Positions 18,537-27,795 are shown, counted from the first letter of the stretch. The stretch is 64,000 nucleotides of DNA from JAFECT01 sp035551675 (GCA_035551675.1 DASZMV010000093.1:14899-78898), one strand, 5' to 3'. The notes: generated by a model not told the origin, from the letters alone. Numbers and translations: made by a program.

Positions 18537-19637
18537 TCAGGCGAGGCGACGGATCAGACGCGGAACAACCCAGCCGCAGCCGTACCAGATCCCCACGGCT
18601 GCTGCGGCGCCGACAATACCGTCGATGGCGTAGTGCCAGCCGAGGTGAACGGACCCCACGAAGATCAGCACGCCGAACACGGTGGCGATCCATCCCCAAA
18701 TTTTTCCCAGCCCGAACCCCGCGCAGGCGAACAGGGCGGACAGCGCCACATGCATCGATGGCATGGCGGAAATCCCGCCGCCGGGACCGATCCGGTTGGT
18801 CTGGTTCAGGGACAGCAGATAGTCTCGGACTTCAAAGGTCTTCAGATGAAAGCCGGGGTAACGCCGGGCGAGATCGGCCTGCTCGGCGCCGAGTGTGTTC
18901 ATGAACTGGTGGAAGCTCCCCGGATCGCGGAACAACACCCCCTCGAAGCATGGCCCTGCCGCGGGTAGCAGATAGGCCAGCAAGCTGGCGATCAGGATCC
19001 AGCACAGAGTGTAAGCCAGCATGTAGCGCAGGCGGTACTCGAAGGCGCCGCGGAAGAACCCGCACGCCACCACGCTATAGAACATGGGCAGCGCCCAGAC
19101 GTGGTACTGCCGATCCAGGAACAGCGTCGTCCAGGGGCTCGGCAGGCTGTGGCTGATCCTCCAGGGATCGGTCCCGAAGAACAGCGCTCGGTCCAGGTCC
19201 GCGAACAGCTTATCGTCGTGAAAGCCGATCCGGCGCAGCACGGTCTGTTTAAAGACCCCGAAGACGCCGATCAGAATGCCCCACAGCAGCGGCGGCCAGA
19301 GGGAAGACAGGCCGAAGTCGTCGGCCCATCGCCGGCGCATCGCGATCTTCAGCCGGTCCAACGGCCGCTCGTGGGTCTCCTGGCTGATCAGGGCCCGGGC
19401 TATGCCGTCGGCAGCCACTACGAGGATGGAGATCAGCCAGAGCGACAGGCCGCCGATGATCGGCAGGGCCATCGCGCCGAAAAGCGTGCCGAGCGGAACC
19501 TCGTCCACAGCGGCGACAAAGACGACATACGCCGCAACCAGAGCGATGCTGATCCCAAGCGCCCGCACGGTTTGGCGTCTGGTGAGTGGAACGCCGCCGT
19601 TCGCGGCAACAACTTGGGCCCCCAATGACCGCGTCAT
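18537..19637 (-). CDS. PAP2-superfamily membrane phosphatase/phosphotransferase
   Basis: A 366-residue membrane protein with about eight helices and PAP2 motifs in the C-terminal half: AMPSMHVALSALF (catalytic His near residue 296) and GSVHLGWHYAIDG (His near 335). This matches the inositolphosphotransferase/Aur1-type PAP2 branch rather than short undecaprenyl-phosphate phosphatases. It probably acts on a lipid phosphate or moves a phospho-headgroup at the periplasmic face. The ATG at 19637 overlaps the stop of the ABC permease (ATGA), so it is the last gene of a lipid/transport operon. The substrate is unknown. Confidence 0.8.
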   Translation of the reverse strand: MTRSLGAQVVAANGGVPLTRRQTVRALGISIALVAAYVVFVAAVDEVPLGTLFGAMALPIIGGLSLWLISILVVAADGIARALISQETHERPLDRLKIAMRRRWADDFGLSSLWPPLLWGILIGVFGVFKQTVLRRIGFHDDKLFADLDRALFFGTDPWRISHSLPSPWTTLFLDRQYHVWALPMFYSVVACGFFRGAFEYRLRYMLAYTLCWILIASLLAYLLPAAGPCFEGVLFRDPGSFHQFMNTLGAEQADLARRYPGFHLKTFEVRDYLLSLNQTNRIGPGGGISAMPSMHVALSALFACAGFGLGKIWGWIATVFGVLIFVGSVHLGWHYAIDGIVGAAAAVGIWYGCGWVVPRLIRRLA

Positions 19638-20803
19638 CCCGCCGCCGCGGATGTGGCGCGCGCGGGATTGCGCACCGGCTTTCCGCCGTTCGACAGACTG
19701 AGGCCGCGGACCGCCAGGCGGCAGGCGATCACGCTCCCCGCCCCGATCAGCAGGAGCGCCAAAATCTCGGTCCACAGATTGTAGGTCCCCGGCGGCTCCA
19801 GCAGCAGCATGAAGGGCGCGAAGGGCGGCACATAGACCAGCCACGCCAGTTGCCCCGCATTGCCGCCGACGGCGGCCAAGGTCGCGAAGAAGGCCGCGAG
19901 CAGGACGGCGAACATCGGGCGCGACAGGTTCTGGGCGGCGGCCGTATCTCGCGCCGCGGCGCCCACGGCGACCGTCACCAGGCCGTAGAACACGAAGGCC
20001 GCCGCATAGATCACGCCCGCGCGCAGCAGCAGCAGCGGATCCGCGAACCCCTGGATCAGGTTTCCCGCCATGCCGCCGGTCGTGGGCGCCAGCGGCGCCA
20101 ACACCGCGGTGGACCCGAGCCAGGCGGCGAGCACCAGGAGCGACACCGCTCCCACCCCGAACAGTTTCCCGAACACGATCTGCCAGGGCCGCGCGGCCGC
20201 GAGCAGACTCTCCAGTGCGCGGTTGGTCCGCTCGCGCACCACCGCCTGCAGCAGCATGCCGAGCGAGCCGGTGAGCGTCAGCCATAGCATCATGACCAGA
20301 GCGAAGCGGCTCATGCTGGCGCGATCGAACTTGGCCGGCGGCGGCGCCACCGCCAGTTCGCGAACCGTCAGTCTCCCCGACGCGCCGGAGCCGGACTTCA
20401 GCGCCGCAAGGGCGGCGTCGCGCTCAAGTGTGCGCGCCACCAGCTTGCGGCCGACCTTGGACAGCGGGAAGTCGGCGCTGAACAGCGCCTCGACCGCTCC
20501 ATCCGGAGCCGTCGAAACCGATACCGTCGCGGCGGCCTGCATCTGGGTAGCCGGAACGATCCGGTAGCGGCGCGCCTCCATTCCGCCTGCCTCGAGCACG
20601 GCGGCCTGGACCGCGGACGCCAGGCGGGGATCGTCGGCGTGAACCTGAATGGCGGAGGGCGCCGGGGGTTTGGTGGTTGTCGCGACCAACACCAGGACCA
20701 GGGCCATGGCGATCGGTCCGACGGCCAGGGCGACCCAAAAGCTGGCGGTGGCGGCGTAGGCGCGAAACTCGCGCTCAGCGATCAGCCAGACCGGGCCGCT
20801 CAC
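19634..20803 (-). CDS. ABC-2 type transporter permease (NatB-like)
   Basis: A 389-residue permease. The N-terminal helix (AYAATASFWVALAVGPIAMA) is followed by an extracytoplasmic domain of about 150 residues and then five to six helices with the ABC-2 pattern (LVMMLWLTLTGSLGMLLQAV, VRERTNRALESLLAA). The VRERTNR loop is where the ATPase contacts it. It is the natural partner of the ATPase at 21550-22557, separated from it by the methyltransferase-like gene. Na+ or drug export is known for relatives; the cargo here is not evident. Confidence 0.85.
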   Translation of the reverse strand: MSGPVWLIAEREFRAYAATASFWVALAVGPIAMALVLVLVATTTKPPAPSAIQVHADDPRLASAVQAAVLEAGGMEARRYRIVPATQMQAAATVSVSTAPDGAVEALFSADFPLSKVGRKLVARTLERDAALAALKSGSGASGRLTVRELAVAPPPAKFDRASMSRFALVMMLWLTLTGSLGMLLQAVVRERTNRALESLLAAARPWQIVFGKLFGVGAVSLLVLAAWLGSTAVLAPLAPTTGGMAGNLIQGFADPLLLLRAGVIYAAAFVFYGLVTVAVGAAARDTAAAQNLSRPMFAVLLAAFFATLAAVGGNAGQLAWLVYVPPFAPFMLLLEPPGTYNLWTEILALLLIGAGSVIACRLAVRGLSLSNGGKPVRNPARATSAAAG

Positions 20804-20917
20804 GGCGCATCCGCCGGTATCGACGACGAATTGCGCCCCGCATTTATAAGCTTCGCCATGACATCTTCTGGACCACGGCCGGTTTAGGAAGCGCTAACGC
20901 TGTTTGGATGGCGTGTT

Positions 20918-21553
20918 TCAGAAGAGCCCGGGCACAAGGCGCCACCGAACCTTGGCCCGCAGCGCGTCATAGGCGGGATCGGCGCCCAACACGCTCTCCT
21001 CGGCGAGGATGCGCCATATCTGAGATCCCGTCGCGACAAAATAAATTCCGGCATTCCACCAAGTCGGATTGTTCAGCAGAAAGCCGATGTGGGTGCAGAG
21101 GTATCCCAGATAGATCGGATGCCGGACGAACCCGTAGGGACCGCCGTTCACGACGCCCCTGTTCGCGGCCGCCATTCCGAAGCTGCGGCGCAGGAACAGG
21201 AGCCCCCAGAATGACAGCAGAATGCCGCACGTCATCAACACCGTGCCCACAAGCTGCGGCATCGGCGCGTCGCCGCCCGGGCGCACGAAGAGCGGTAATC
21301 CAGTGCCCAGCAGCGCCGCCACCCAGTCGAGCGGTTTAAGCGTAAGCTGCTGGGCCATGCGTCGCGTAACGATAAAGAATACCGTCAGCCCCTCGTGAAG
21401 AACGACCATCACGTTGTAGGGACGCAACGCCAGCCCATGCCGAATGCTGGCCACCAGGACGACAAAAAGGAGAATAATTAACGCGCGTTCGGCGATGTCG
21501 AGCACGCGCAAGAGCAAGCGGTCGCTTGACGCGGGCAATGGCGGCGCGCTCAC
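20918..21553 (-). CDS. Isoprenylcysteine methyltransferase-like (ICMT/PEMT-type) membrane protein
   Basis: A 211-residue membrane protein with five or so helices. The C-terminal half carries the family signature GGPYGFVRHPIYLGYLCTH followed by an acidic region EESVLGADPAYDALRAKVRW, which forms the SAM and lipid pocket in isoprenylcysteine and phospholipid methyltransferases. The GTG at 21553 overlaps the stop of the ABC ATPase (GTGA), arguing for coupled translation. It may methylate a lipid or isoprenoid that the ABC exporter moves; bacterial members have varied and mostly unknown substrates. Confidence 0.75.
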   Translation of the reverse strand: MSAPPLPASSDRLLLRVLDIAERALIILLFVVLVASIRHGLALRPYNVMVVLHEGLTVFFIVTRRMAQQLTLKPLDWVAALLGTGLPLFVRPGGDAPMPQLVGTVLMTCGILLSFWGLLFLRRSFGMAAANRGVVNGGPYGFVRHPIYLGYLCTHIGFLLNNPTWWNAGIYFVATGSQIWRILAEESVLGADPAYDALRAKVRWRLVPGLF

Positions 21554-22557
21554 GCCGCGCGGCTCAACGACGGATCGCCGGCGGTCGCCGAAGCCGCGGG
21601 CTTCGGTTCGGCCAGACTCGCCAAAGTCCAGAACGCCCCTTCCAGGTCTTCCTTGATCGGTTCGAAGGCGAAGATCGGTACGGCGCGATCCGCGAGTGCG
21701 CGCATCAACGCCGGCGCCGTCACCTCGCGCGGCAGCAGGATGCGCCAACGGCGCGCGTCGCCCATGCGAGCGGGCATAGGCTCGGCCGCACCGCCCACCG
21801 CGTTGGCCGCTGCGATCAGGCCCGCTTCGTCGGCGGTGACCACCACCGCGCCGTGGGGCGCCAGGCGCGCGGCCTCCGCGACCGGTCCGTGGAAGACGGT
21901 GCGGCCGCCGGCCAGCATGGCGACGCGGTCGCAGAGACTCTCGGCGGCGGCCATAGAATGGGTCGAAAACAGGATCGCGCCACCGCTGGCGCGGAATTCA
22001 GCGAACAGCGACAGGATCTCGCTCTGGCCCACCGGGTCGAGGCCCGACAGCGGCTCGTCCAGGATCAGGAGCTCCGGCGCGTGCGCGAGCGCGCAGAGAA
22101 TCTGCACCCGTTGCGCATTGCCCTTGGACAATTCCTCGATGCGCGCGCGGGTGCGACCGCCGAGGCCGATGCGCTCGAGCAGCCGGTCGGCGGAATAGAG
22201 CGCGTGTTTTTTGTCGAAGCCCTTCAGCCGGGCGTGGAAGGCGATGGCCTCGCGCGCCCGCTCGCGCGGGAACAGGCCGCGTTCTTCGGGCAGGAAGCCG
22301 ACCTTGCGCCGGGTCGCCGGCCCGGCCGGCTTGCCGAACAGGCTGATCTCGCCCGCGTCCGGCGGAATCAGACCCAGGACGCAGCGAAGCGTGGTCGACT
22401 TGCCCGCGCCGTTCACCCCGATGAAGGCGGTGATGCTGCCCGGGGGCACGGTCAGGGTCACGTCCGAGACCCCGCCCCCGCCGGCATAGCGCTTGGCGAG
22501 GGAGACGACCTTGAGGACCGGAGCATCGGCGGCGGCGTCTGACATGGGCCTAGGCAT
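21550..22557 (-). CDS. ABC transporter ATP-binding protein (NatA-like)
   Basis: A 335-residue ATPase with Walker A GVNGAGKST, Q-loop region RRKVGFLPEERGLFPRE, signature LSKGNAQRVQ and Walker B LLILDEPLSGLDPVGQ, followed by a C-terminal extension of about 90 residues (domain DUF4162-like, VFAFEPIKEDLEGAFWTL type). It drives the permease at 19634-20803. The start may be ATG 22557 or ATG 22545 (MSDAAADAP), which has AGG upstream. The modified signature (LSKGN rather than LSGGQ) is common in this subfamily. Confidence 0.88.
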   Translation of the reverse strand: MPRPMSDAAADAPVLKVVSLAKRYAGGGGVSDVTLTVPPGSITAFIGVNGAGKSTTLRCVLGLIPPDAGEISLFGKPAGPATRRKVGFLPEERGLFPRERAREAIAFHARLKGFDKKHALYSADRLLERIGLGGRTRARIEELSKGNAQRVQILCALAHAPELLILDEPLSGLDPVGQSEILSLFAEFRASGGAILFSTHSMAAAESLCDRVAMLAGGRTVFHGPVAEAARLAPHGAVVVTADEAGLIAAANAVGGAAEPMPARMGDARRWRILLPREVTAPALMRALADRAVPIFAFEPIKEDLEGAFWTLASLAEPKPAASATAGDPSLSRAA

Positions 22558-22598
22558 GACCGAGGGGGCGTTTCGGTTTCCCTAACGATGTTCGCTGT

Positions 22599-23359
22599 TC
22601 AGACCTTCCCTGAGTCGGCGACCCGGGCGCCCAGCCGCATGCGAAGCGGCCACAGGACGCCTTCGACCGCATTCTCGGTGGTGCGCTCCAGCCCGGTCTC
22701 TTCAAAGGTCTTGGGGAGGCGATAGCTGCGGAAGATCACGTCGTAGTCGGGAAGAGTGACGCGAAATTAGTGTCGTAGTGCTCGGGCGCCCTCGCATGGT
22801 GGATACGATGGTAGGCCGGGTTGTTCAGCAGCACGCTGAAGCGGCCGTAGTTCACCTTCAAATTGGCGTGCACGAAGAAGTGGTAGATCGCCACGACGAC
22901 CCAGGCCGTCGTCATCACCGGGCTCGGACCCAACGCCAGGATCACCGCCGGCCAGATCGTGACCGCCTTCAGGAACTGATCGCCCACCCAATGCCGCTGC
23001 GTCGTCGTCGCGCTCATGCAAGGGTCGGAATGGTGCAGCGAGTGCATCTTCCATAGCCACGGGATCGCGTGCTGGGCGCGATGGAACGCGTATTCCCCGA
23101 AGTCCATCGCCAGGAAAAACACCGGCAGGCCGAGCCACAGGGGCCATGCGGCCACGCCGAGCGACGCTACGCCGAACCGATGCGCGAGCCCGGTCACGCC
23201 GAGCGACACCGTCGGCAGAAGCAAAATCGCCAGCGCGAATCCCGCCGCCCAAACCACGAGATTGATCAGCCGCTGGGGCTTCTCGCGCCGCCCGGGCCAA
23301 CGCAACTCCAATAGGGTGACGAGGACGGCCGCCGTCAGGGTCAGGAGCAACGGGATCAC
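22599..23359 (-). pseudogene. Sterol desaturase/fatty acid hydroxylase family gene with a frameshift
   Basis: The upstream frame (23359 to 22736) encodes 207 residues with the three His clusters of the diiron family: HRAQH, HSLHH and HRIHH. At about 22755 the frame goes wrong and stops after NFASLFPTTT. In the next frame the same strand reads LPDYDVIFRSYRLPKTFEET and continues to a stop at 22599, which is the expected C-terminus (family proteins continue with a DVLFGTY-like strand). A single-base indel, real or a sequencing error, would join the two. All metal ligands precede the break. The gene is between tadE and the ABC ATPase on the same strand. Confidence 0.8.
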
Positions 23360-23383
23360 AAGCGACGCCTCAATGCTGACCGG

Positions 23384-23785
23384 TCAGTGGTTGCAGGCCT
23401 GAGCGGAGAGATTCAGCGTAATCTTCGTGACCACCACGTTCATCGCATAGGAGGCGGTGGCCGACACCTTCTTGCCGCAGCTGTTGGCGATGTCGGACGT
23501 GAAGACCACGCTCATGTTCGGCCCCTTGTACTCGGTCGCCGCGTAGGCTTTGGTCGAGTTGTTGTCCGTGCAGGTTGCGCCGCTCGCCCCGAGCGGCACA
23601 TTGATCGAGGCGCAGCGCGCGGCGGTCTCGCAGGCCCAGTGCATGGCGGTCATGCCCCAGGTGACGAAGCTGAGATGGATCACCGCGAACACCAGGGCGA
23701 AGAACGCCGGCACCACCATGGCGAACTCCGCCAAGCTGCCGCCGTGAACGTCCTTCAGGAACGACTTCGCGCGGTATTTGAGCAT
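23384..23785 (-). CDS. TadE-like pseudopilin (set 1, second)
   Basis: A 133-residue minor pilin-like protein. The prepilin-type segment is HGGSLAEFAMVVPAFFALVF with Glu20 at +5 after Gly15, then one hydrophobic helix and a secreted domain with several Cys. TadE proteins are cleaved by the A24 peptidase and are thought to sit at the base or tip of the Flp pilus. Its ATG at 23785 shares a base with the TGA of the preceding TadE gene. The closest relative in the window is the TadE at 39478-39873, which shares the AEFAMVVPAF and WxxETAARCASI patterns. Confidence 0.85.
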   Translation of the reverse strand: MLKYRAKSFLKDVHGGSLAEFAMVVPAFFALVFAVIHLSFVTWGMTAMHWACETAARCASINVPLGASGATCTDNNSTKAYAATEYKGPNMSVVFTSDIANSCGKKVSATASYAMNVVVTKITLNLSAQACNH

Positions 23786-24357
23786 CAGTACACGCGAATC
23801 CAGACGGTCTGTGTGATGGTCTTCGACAGCAGGCTGGTGACCGTCGCGCCCGGGAAGATGGGTGAATAGGTGTAGCTCGCCTGGACGGGGAGATAGTCGC
23901 CCGCGTTCGTAAGGTCTGTCGCGAGGATCGTCGCACAGGTGGGCGTCGGCGTAGCGTCCGCCTTCGCGGCGATCGATTTGACCAGCGAAAGCGTCGGTGA
24001 GCCGGCCTTACTGCTGCAGTACCAACCTTCGCCAGGTGAGGCGGGAACCGACGCGATGACGGCCGTACCGAGCGACGTGTTCTGGGCTGAACTCGTGATC
24101 ATTGAAGTATAGTTGCTACAGTTAAAGGTCACGCCGGGCGCGCCGTTTGTTGTGGGCGAACACTGGGCCCACACGCTTTCCGCCGCCGCCTGGGCGGCCG
24201 ATTCCACCTGCATCTTGTCGTAGACGTAGACTCCGACGTCCCCGACGTTGATCATCATGTAGGCGAACATGAGCGCGACGAGGGTGAATTCCGCCGCCGC
24301 GGCGCCGCGCGCCTCGCGCAGAAACGCGCTGAAACGGGTCGCCATACGCCGCATCAT
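23785..24357 (-). CDS. TadE-like pseudopilin (set 1, first)
   Basis: A 190-residue protein with TadE leader REARGAAAAEFTLVALMFAY, one membrane helix and a secreted domain rich in Ser, Thr and Ala with scattered Cys (CSPTTNGAPGVTFNC, GEGWYCSS). The C-terminal part (YLPVQASYTYSPIFPG) recurs in the TadE at 39870, where it reads YIVIQTTYTYAPIFPG. The start ATG at 24357 overlaps the stop of tadG (ATGA). It is the middle member of a TadG-TadE-TadE operon. Confidence 0.83.
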   Translation of the reverse strand: MMRRMATRFSAFLREARGAAAAEFTLVALMFAYMMINVGDVGVYVYDKMQVESAAQAAAESVWAQCSPTTNGAPGVTFNCSNYTSMITSSAQNTSLGTAVIASVPASPGEGWYCSSKAGSPTLSLVKSIAAKADATPTPTCATILATDLTNAGDYLPVQASYTYSPIFPGATVTSLLSKTITQTVWIRVY

Positions 24358-25892
24358 CCGACCAGTCCCGCGCGCGTGGCGCCGGTGCCGGTCGGCGGCG
24401 TCAGGCCCGCGGACGAACATTGATTGGTCGGGTTGGAGAAGATGCTGCCGGTGCCGTTCTCACTGAAGTTCTTCACAACCAGGGCGAAACAAGAGTACTG
24501 CCCTGACAGCTTGTTCTCGGCGCCGGCGAAATTCATGCTCGAGGCAGGCGAATAGTAGAGCCCCTGGATGTTCCAGGTCAGACCGCTGCCGGCGAAGCCG
24601 CCGTCGATGCTGTCGTCGGAAAGTGTCTTCGTTGACGCCGTGCCGTTACGCAGGTTCGGGTTCACATAGACCGCGATGCCGGCAAACGTCCCTTGTGTCG
24701 GCGCCGACAGATCGAGTTCACCATCGGGCTGCGGGTAAAAGCCGACTGAGGTACACTTGTTATTGCCGCTGCCGGTGCATCCGATCGGGAACGCCAGCGT
24801 GTTTCCGGTCAGGCCGGTGTCGGTTAGCGTCGTTCCGGTGAAGATGATCGTCGTGCCATTGCCGCCGGTTCCGTCGAACTTGAAACCGGCGAGGTCGAGC
24901 GTGCCGTTATAGATGATAATCGTGGTTCCGTTCGTTGCGCTCGACGTAAAGGTCGTGTTGCCGCTCAGGGTGACGCTACCGCAATAAACCTTGATGGCCG
25001 ACGATGACGTGATCGTGCCGCTGATTGTCGCGCCGGCGAACTTGTTGTTGGTCGTGCCGCCGCAGCTCGTCGCCGCGTCGGGGATGTTGGTGGTGGTCGC
25101 CAGCTTGGACCACGGGTCGGTGATCGACGCCTTGCCGCCCACCGCGCCGGACGCGCCGGCGGACGAACAGGTGGAATCGGCCGTGACGGCCGCATCGACT
25201 TCAGTGGCGAGCGCATGGCCCGAGCAGCTCGTTGACGCGTCGCTGAACAGCGAACAGCCGCCGGAATTGAACTTGGGGCTGCCGGATGCGGAGATCGCAT
25301 TGCCCGACGTGTTCAGACCGAGAATGCAGTAGACGGTCGACGACAGCGAGTTTCTCGACCAAGCCGTGGCGGAAATGGTGACCGCCTTGGTCGAAGCGCC
25401 GATGGTCGCGTCGCCCTGGTAGCCGACGACGCGCATGAGCGAAATCGGCACCAGCTTGGTGACCGTGACTTGATAGCATTGGCTGGCGCCGCCCGGGCAG
25501 GCTTTGCTGGTGGTGCAGCTCCCCGTCGCGGTCTTCGCGTAGCAGTTGGTGGTGACGGTGACATTGTTCGCGCCACTGGTGAACCCCAATTTAGACGCGG
25601 TGGCCGCCGCCTCGCAGTCGAAGTTGCCGGGCGACGTCGAGCAGCTTGCGCCGCCGGCAGTGCCGCCGTTCAGACCCGCCGACATCGCCGCGGAGTCGGC
25701 GACGTTCTGCGCCGCGCGCTGGTTCATATACCAATCGCCGGTCTCGATCGCCATGCCGAGGGCGCCCACGACGGGTACGATCAAAAGCGCGGTCATCGCC
25801 GCGATGTTGCCGCGACGGTCTCCACCGAGGCGCAACAGCGCGCGCAAGAGCGCGACCGGCGCAAAACTGAATCGGCCCGACCCGACTTTCAC
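24354..25892 (-). CDS. TadG-like pilus protein with Cys-containing beta-rich passenger, copy 1
   Basis: A 512-residue protein. Near residues 28-55 is the TadG membrane segment DRRGNIAAMTALLIVPVVGA followed by LGMAIETGDWYMNQRAAQN. Instead of a von Willebrand A domain, the remaining 450 residues are Ser/Thr/Gly/Asn-rich with regularly spaced Cys and short repeated strands (TTIIIYNGTLDLAGFKF, TTIIFTGTTLTDTGLTG, TWNIQGLYYSPASSMNF). This looks like a right-handed beta-solenoid. The GTG start at 25892 has GGAGG upstream. It is closely similar to the gene at 26056-27585 and more distantly to 40450-41817. The function is probably as an outward minor pilin or adhesin; this is inference. Confidence 0.75.
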   Translation of the reverse strand: MKVGSGRFSFAPVALLRALLRLGGDRRGNIAAMTALLIVPVVGALGMAIETGDWYMNQRAAQNVADSAAMSAGLNGGTAGGASCSTSPGNFDCEAAATASKLGFTSGANNVTVTTNCYAKTATGSCTTSKACPGGASQCYQVTVTKLVPISLMRVVGYQGDATIGASTKAVTISATAWSRNSLSSTVYCILGLNTSGNAISASGSPKFNSGGCSLFSDASTSCSGHALATEVDAAVTADSTCSSAGASGAVGGKASITDPWSKLATTTNIPDAATSCGGTTNNKFAGATISGTITSSSAIKVYCGSVTLSGNTTFTSSATNGTTIIIYNGTLDLAGFKFDGTGGNGTTIIFTGTTLTDTGLTGNTLAFPIGCTGSGNNKCTSVGFYPQPDGELDLSAPTQGTFAGIAVYVNPNLRNGTASTKTLSDDSIDGGFAGSGLTWNIQGLYYSPASSMNFAGAENKLSGQYSCFALVVKNFSENGTGSIFSNPTNQCSSAGLTPPTGTGATRAGLVG

Positions 25893-25975
25893 GTGAAGCC
25901 TCCCGCGGCGTCGAACGCCGCCCCCGGCAATCCGGAATTAGGCTTTATGAAATATCACAGCGGTCGCTCTAGGCT

Positions 25976-25996
25976 GATACCCACAATATGGTATGG
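25976..25996 (-). promoter_or_regulatory. Operator-like site between the two tandem TadG genes
   Basis: GATACCCACAATATGGTAT contains the inverted arms ATACC and GGTAT and lies 84 bp upstream of the start of TadG copy 1. It matches the motif seen at 18209 and 27661-27720. Confidence 0.5.
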
Positions 25997-26055
25997 CCCT
26001 CGTCGCCGCCGCGACACCGCCTGTGGCGGAGGGTCGCTCTGTCCTGTCTCCGTCG

Positions 26056-27585
26056 CTACCCGATCATGCTTGCCCGCGTGCTGCCGACTCCGGTCGGAGG
26101 GACGAGGCCCGCCTGGGTGCACTGGTTGGTCGGGCTGGAGAAGATGCTGCCGGTGCCGTTGGTGCTGAAATTCTTCACCACCAGAGAGAAGCAGGACAAC
26201 TGGTTGGAGTCCTTGTTCTCGGCGCCGGAGAAGCTCATCGACGAATTCGGCGAATAGTACAGCCCCTGAATGTCCCAGGTAACGCCGTTGCCTGCGAAGC
26301 TGCCGTCGATGCTGCGCCCCGTGCCCGTCGTCAGGTTGGGATTCACATAGACCGCGACCCCGGACCAGGTGCCGCTCGTCGGCGCGGAGATGTCGAGGAC
26401 GCCGTCGCCCTGGGGATAATAGTCCACGTCGCTGCACTTGCTCTTCCCCTTGCCGGTACAGCCCGCGGGGAACTGGAGCGCGCCGTTGGTCACCCCGGGG
26501 TCTGTGAGCGTGGTGCCTGTGAACACGATGGTGGTGTGCGACGTCGAGGTCGTGGACAGGGTGAAACCCGCGAAATCGAGCGTGCCGTTATAGATGATGA
26601 CGGTGGTCCCCGGCGACGCGGAGCTGATCTGGACGTTCGCGCCGAGGGTGAGATTGCCGCACACATAGACCGTGGATTTGCTCGCGAAATTCTGGTTGGT
26701 CGACCAGGTCGCGCCGGGGAACTTGGCCGCGCTGGTCCCCCCACACTGGCTCGCGCCCGCCGCGTCAGGAATGTTGGCCGTCTTCGCCAAGGCTTTCCAC
26801 GTGGTGTCGGAAATCGAAGGCTGATTGCTCTTCGCGGAGACCGAGGCGCAGGTCGAGTCCGCCGTCGAGGCTGCATCCACGTTGTTGGCGAGAGAGTGGC
26901 CGCTGCAGTTGGTCGAGGCGTCGCTGAACAGGCTGCAGCCGCCGGAATCGAACTTGGGGCTGCCGCTCGCCGAGATGGCGTCGCCTGATGTCGCGAGAGC
27001 CAGGATGCAATAGACCGCCGAACTCTGACTGTTACGGGACCACGCCGTGGCGGAAATGCTGACCGCCTTGGTCGAACCGCCGATCGTCGCGTCCCCTTTA
27101 TAGCCGACGATGCCCATGATCGACACCGGCACCAGCTTGGTGACGGTGACCTGGTAACACTGGCTAGCGCCGCCGGGGCAGGTCTTGGTGGTGGTGCAGC
27201 TCCCCGTCGCGGTTGTCGCGTAGCAGTTGGTCGTGACGGTGACGTTGTTCGAGCCACTGGTCAGCCCGAACTGAGACGCCGTCGCGGCCGCCTCGCAATC
27301 GAAGTTACCTGGCGACGTGGAACAACTCGTCCCGCCAGCGGTGCCTCCGTTCAGACCCGCGGATAACGCCGCCGAGTCGGCCGCGTTTTGAACCGCCCGC
27401 TGGTTCATGTACCAATCGCCGGTTTCGATCGCCATGCCCAGCGCGCCCACCAGGGGCACGATCAGGAGCGCCGTCATGGCCGCGATGTTGCCGCGGCGAT
27501 CTCGGGCGAAATCGAACAGTCGAAACAGTCGCGCAAGCGCAGCGACTCCAGAACGACGCGACCCCAAGTTCACGCGCATCCCCAT
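26056..27585 (-). CDS. TadG-like pilus protein with Cys-containing beta-rich passenger, copy 2
   Basis: A 509-residue paralogue of the adjacent copy. The N-terminal TadG segment (DRRGNIAAMTALLIVPLVGA) and the region through SCSTSPGNFDCEAAATAS are almost residue-for-residue the same. The C-terminal solenoid-like part is similar but diverged (TTVIIYNGTLDFAGFTL, VTWDIQGLYYSPNSSMSF). Both end with a TNQC-containing tail followed by TGxGxTRAxxxG. A gap of 163 bp with its own operator-like motif separates the two, so they may be expressed independently. Start ATG 27585; ATG 27579 is possible. Confidence 0.75.
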   Translation of the reverse strand: MGMRVNLGSRRSGVAALARLFRLFDFARDRRGNIAAMTALLIVPLVGALGMAIETGDWYMNQRAVQNAADSAALSAGLNGGTAGGTSCSTSPGNFDCEAAATASQFGLTSGSNNVTVTTNCYATTATGSCTTTKTCPGGASQCYQVTVTKLVPVSIMGIVGYKGDATIGGSTKAVSISATAWSRNSQSSAVYCILALATSGDAISASGSPKFDSGGCSLFSDASTNCSGHSLANNVDAASTADSTCASVSAKSNQPSISDTTWKALAKTANIPDAAGASQCGGTSAAKFPGATWSTNQNFASKSTVYVCGNLTLGANVQISSASPGTTVIIYNGTLDFAGFTLSTTSTSHTTIVFTGTTLTDPGVTNGALQFPAGCTGKGKSKCSDVDYYPQGDGVLDISAPTSGTWSGVAVYVNPNLTTGTGRSIDGSFAGNGVTWDIQGLYYSPNSSMSFSGAENKDSNQLSCFSLVVKNFSTNGTGSIFSSPTNQCTQAGLVPPTGVGSTRASMIG

Positions 27586-27660
27586 GATGACGAGCCCCGG
27601 CCGCTACGGCCGGAATCAACCCGTTCAATACCAATGTTATGGGATTATTGAGGTTAAACG

Positions 27661-27720
27661 ATACCCAGTTTGTGGTCTGATCTACCTAGAACATGGCATG
27701 TTCTTGATACCCAAGGTTAA
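27661..27720 (-). promoter_or_regulatory. Two operator-like motifs upstream of TadG copy 2
   Basis: ATACCCAGTTTGTGGTCTG at 27661 and GATACCCAAGGTTAA at 27706 flank TACCTAGA at 27683. The region 27586-27795 is AT-rich and is the promoter of the leftward TadG-TadE genes. The second site shares its first 13 bases with the site upstream of flp. Confidence 0.55.
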
Positions 27721-27795
27721 GTTAGCCACAAGATAGTAATACTTAATTTTAGCAGATCATCGGGCGCGCCGGACGAAGATGGCGCCAAGAGGATT

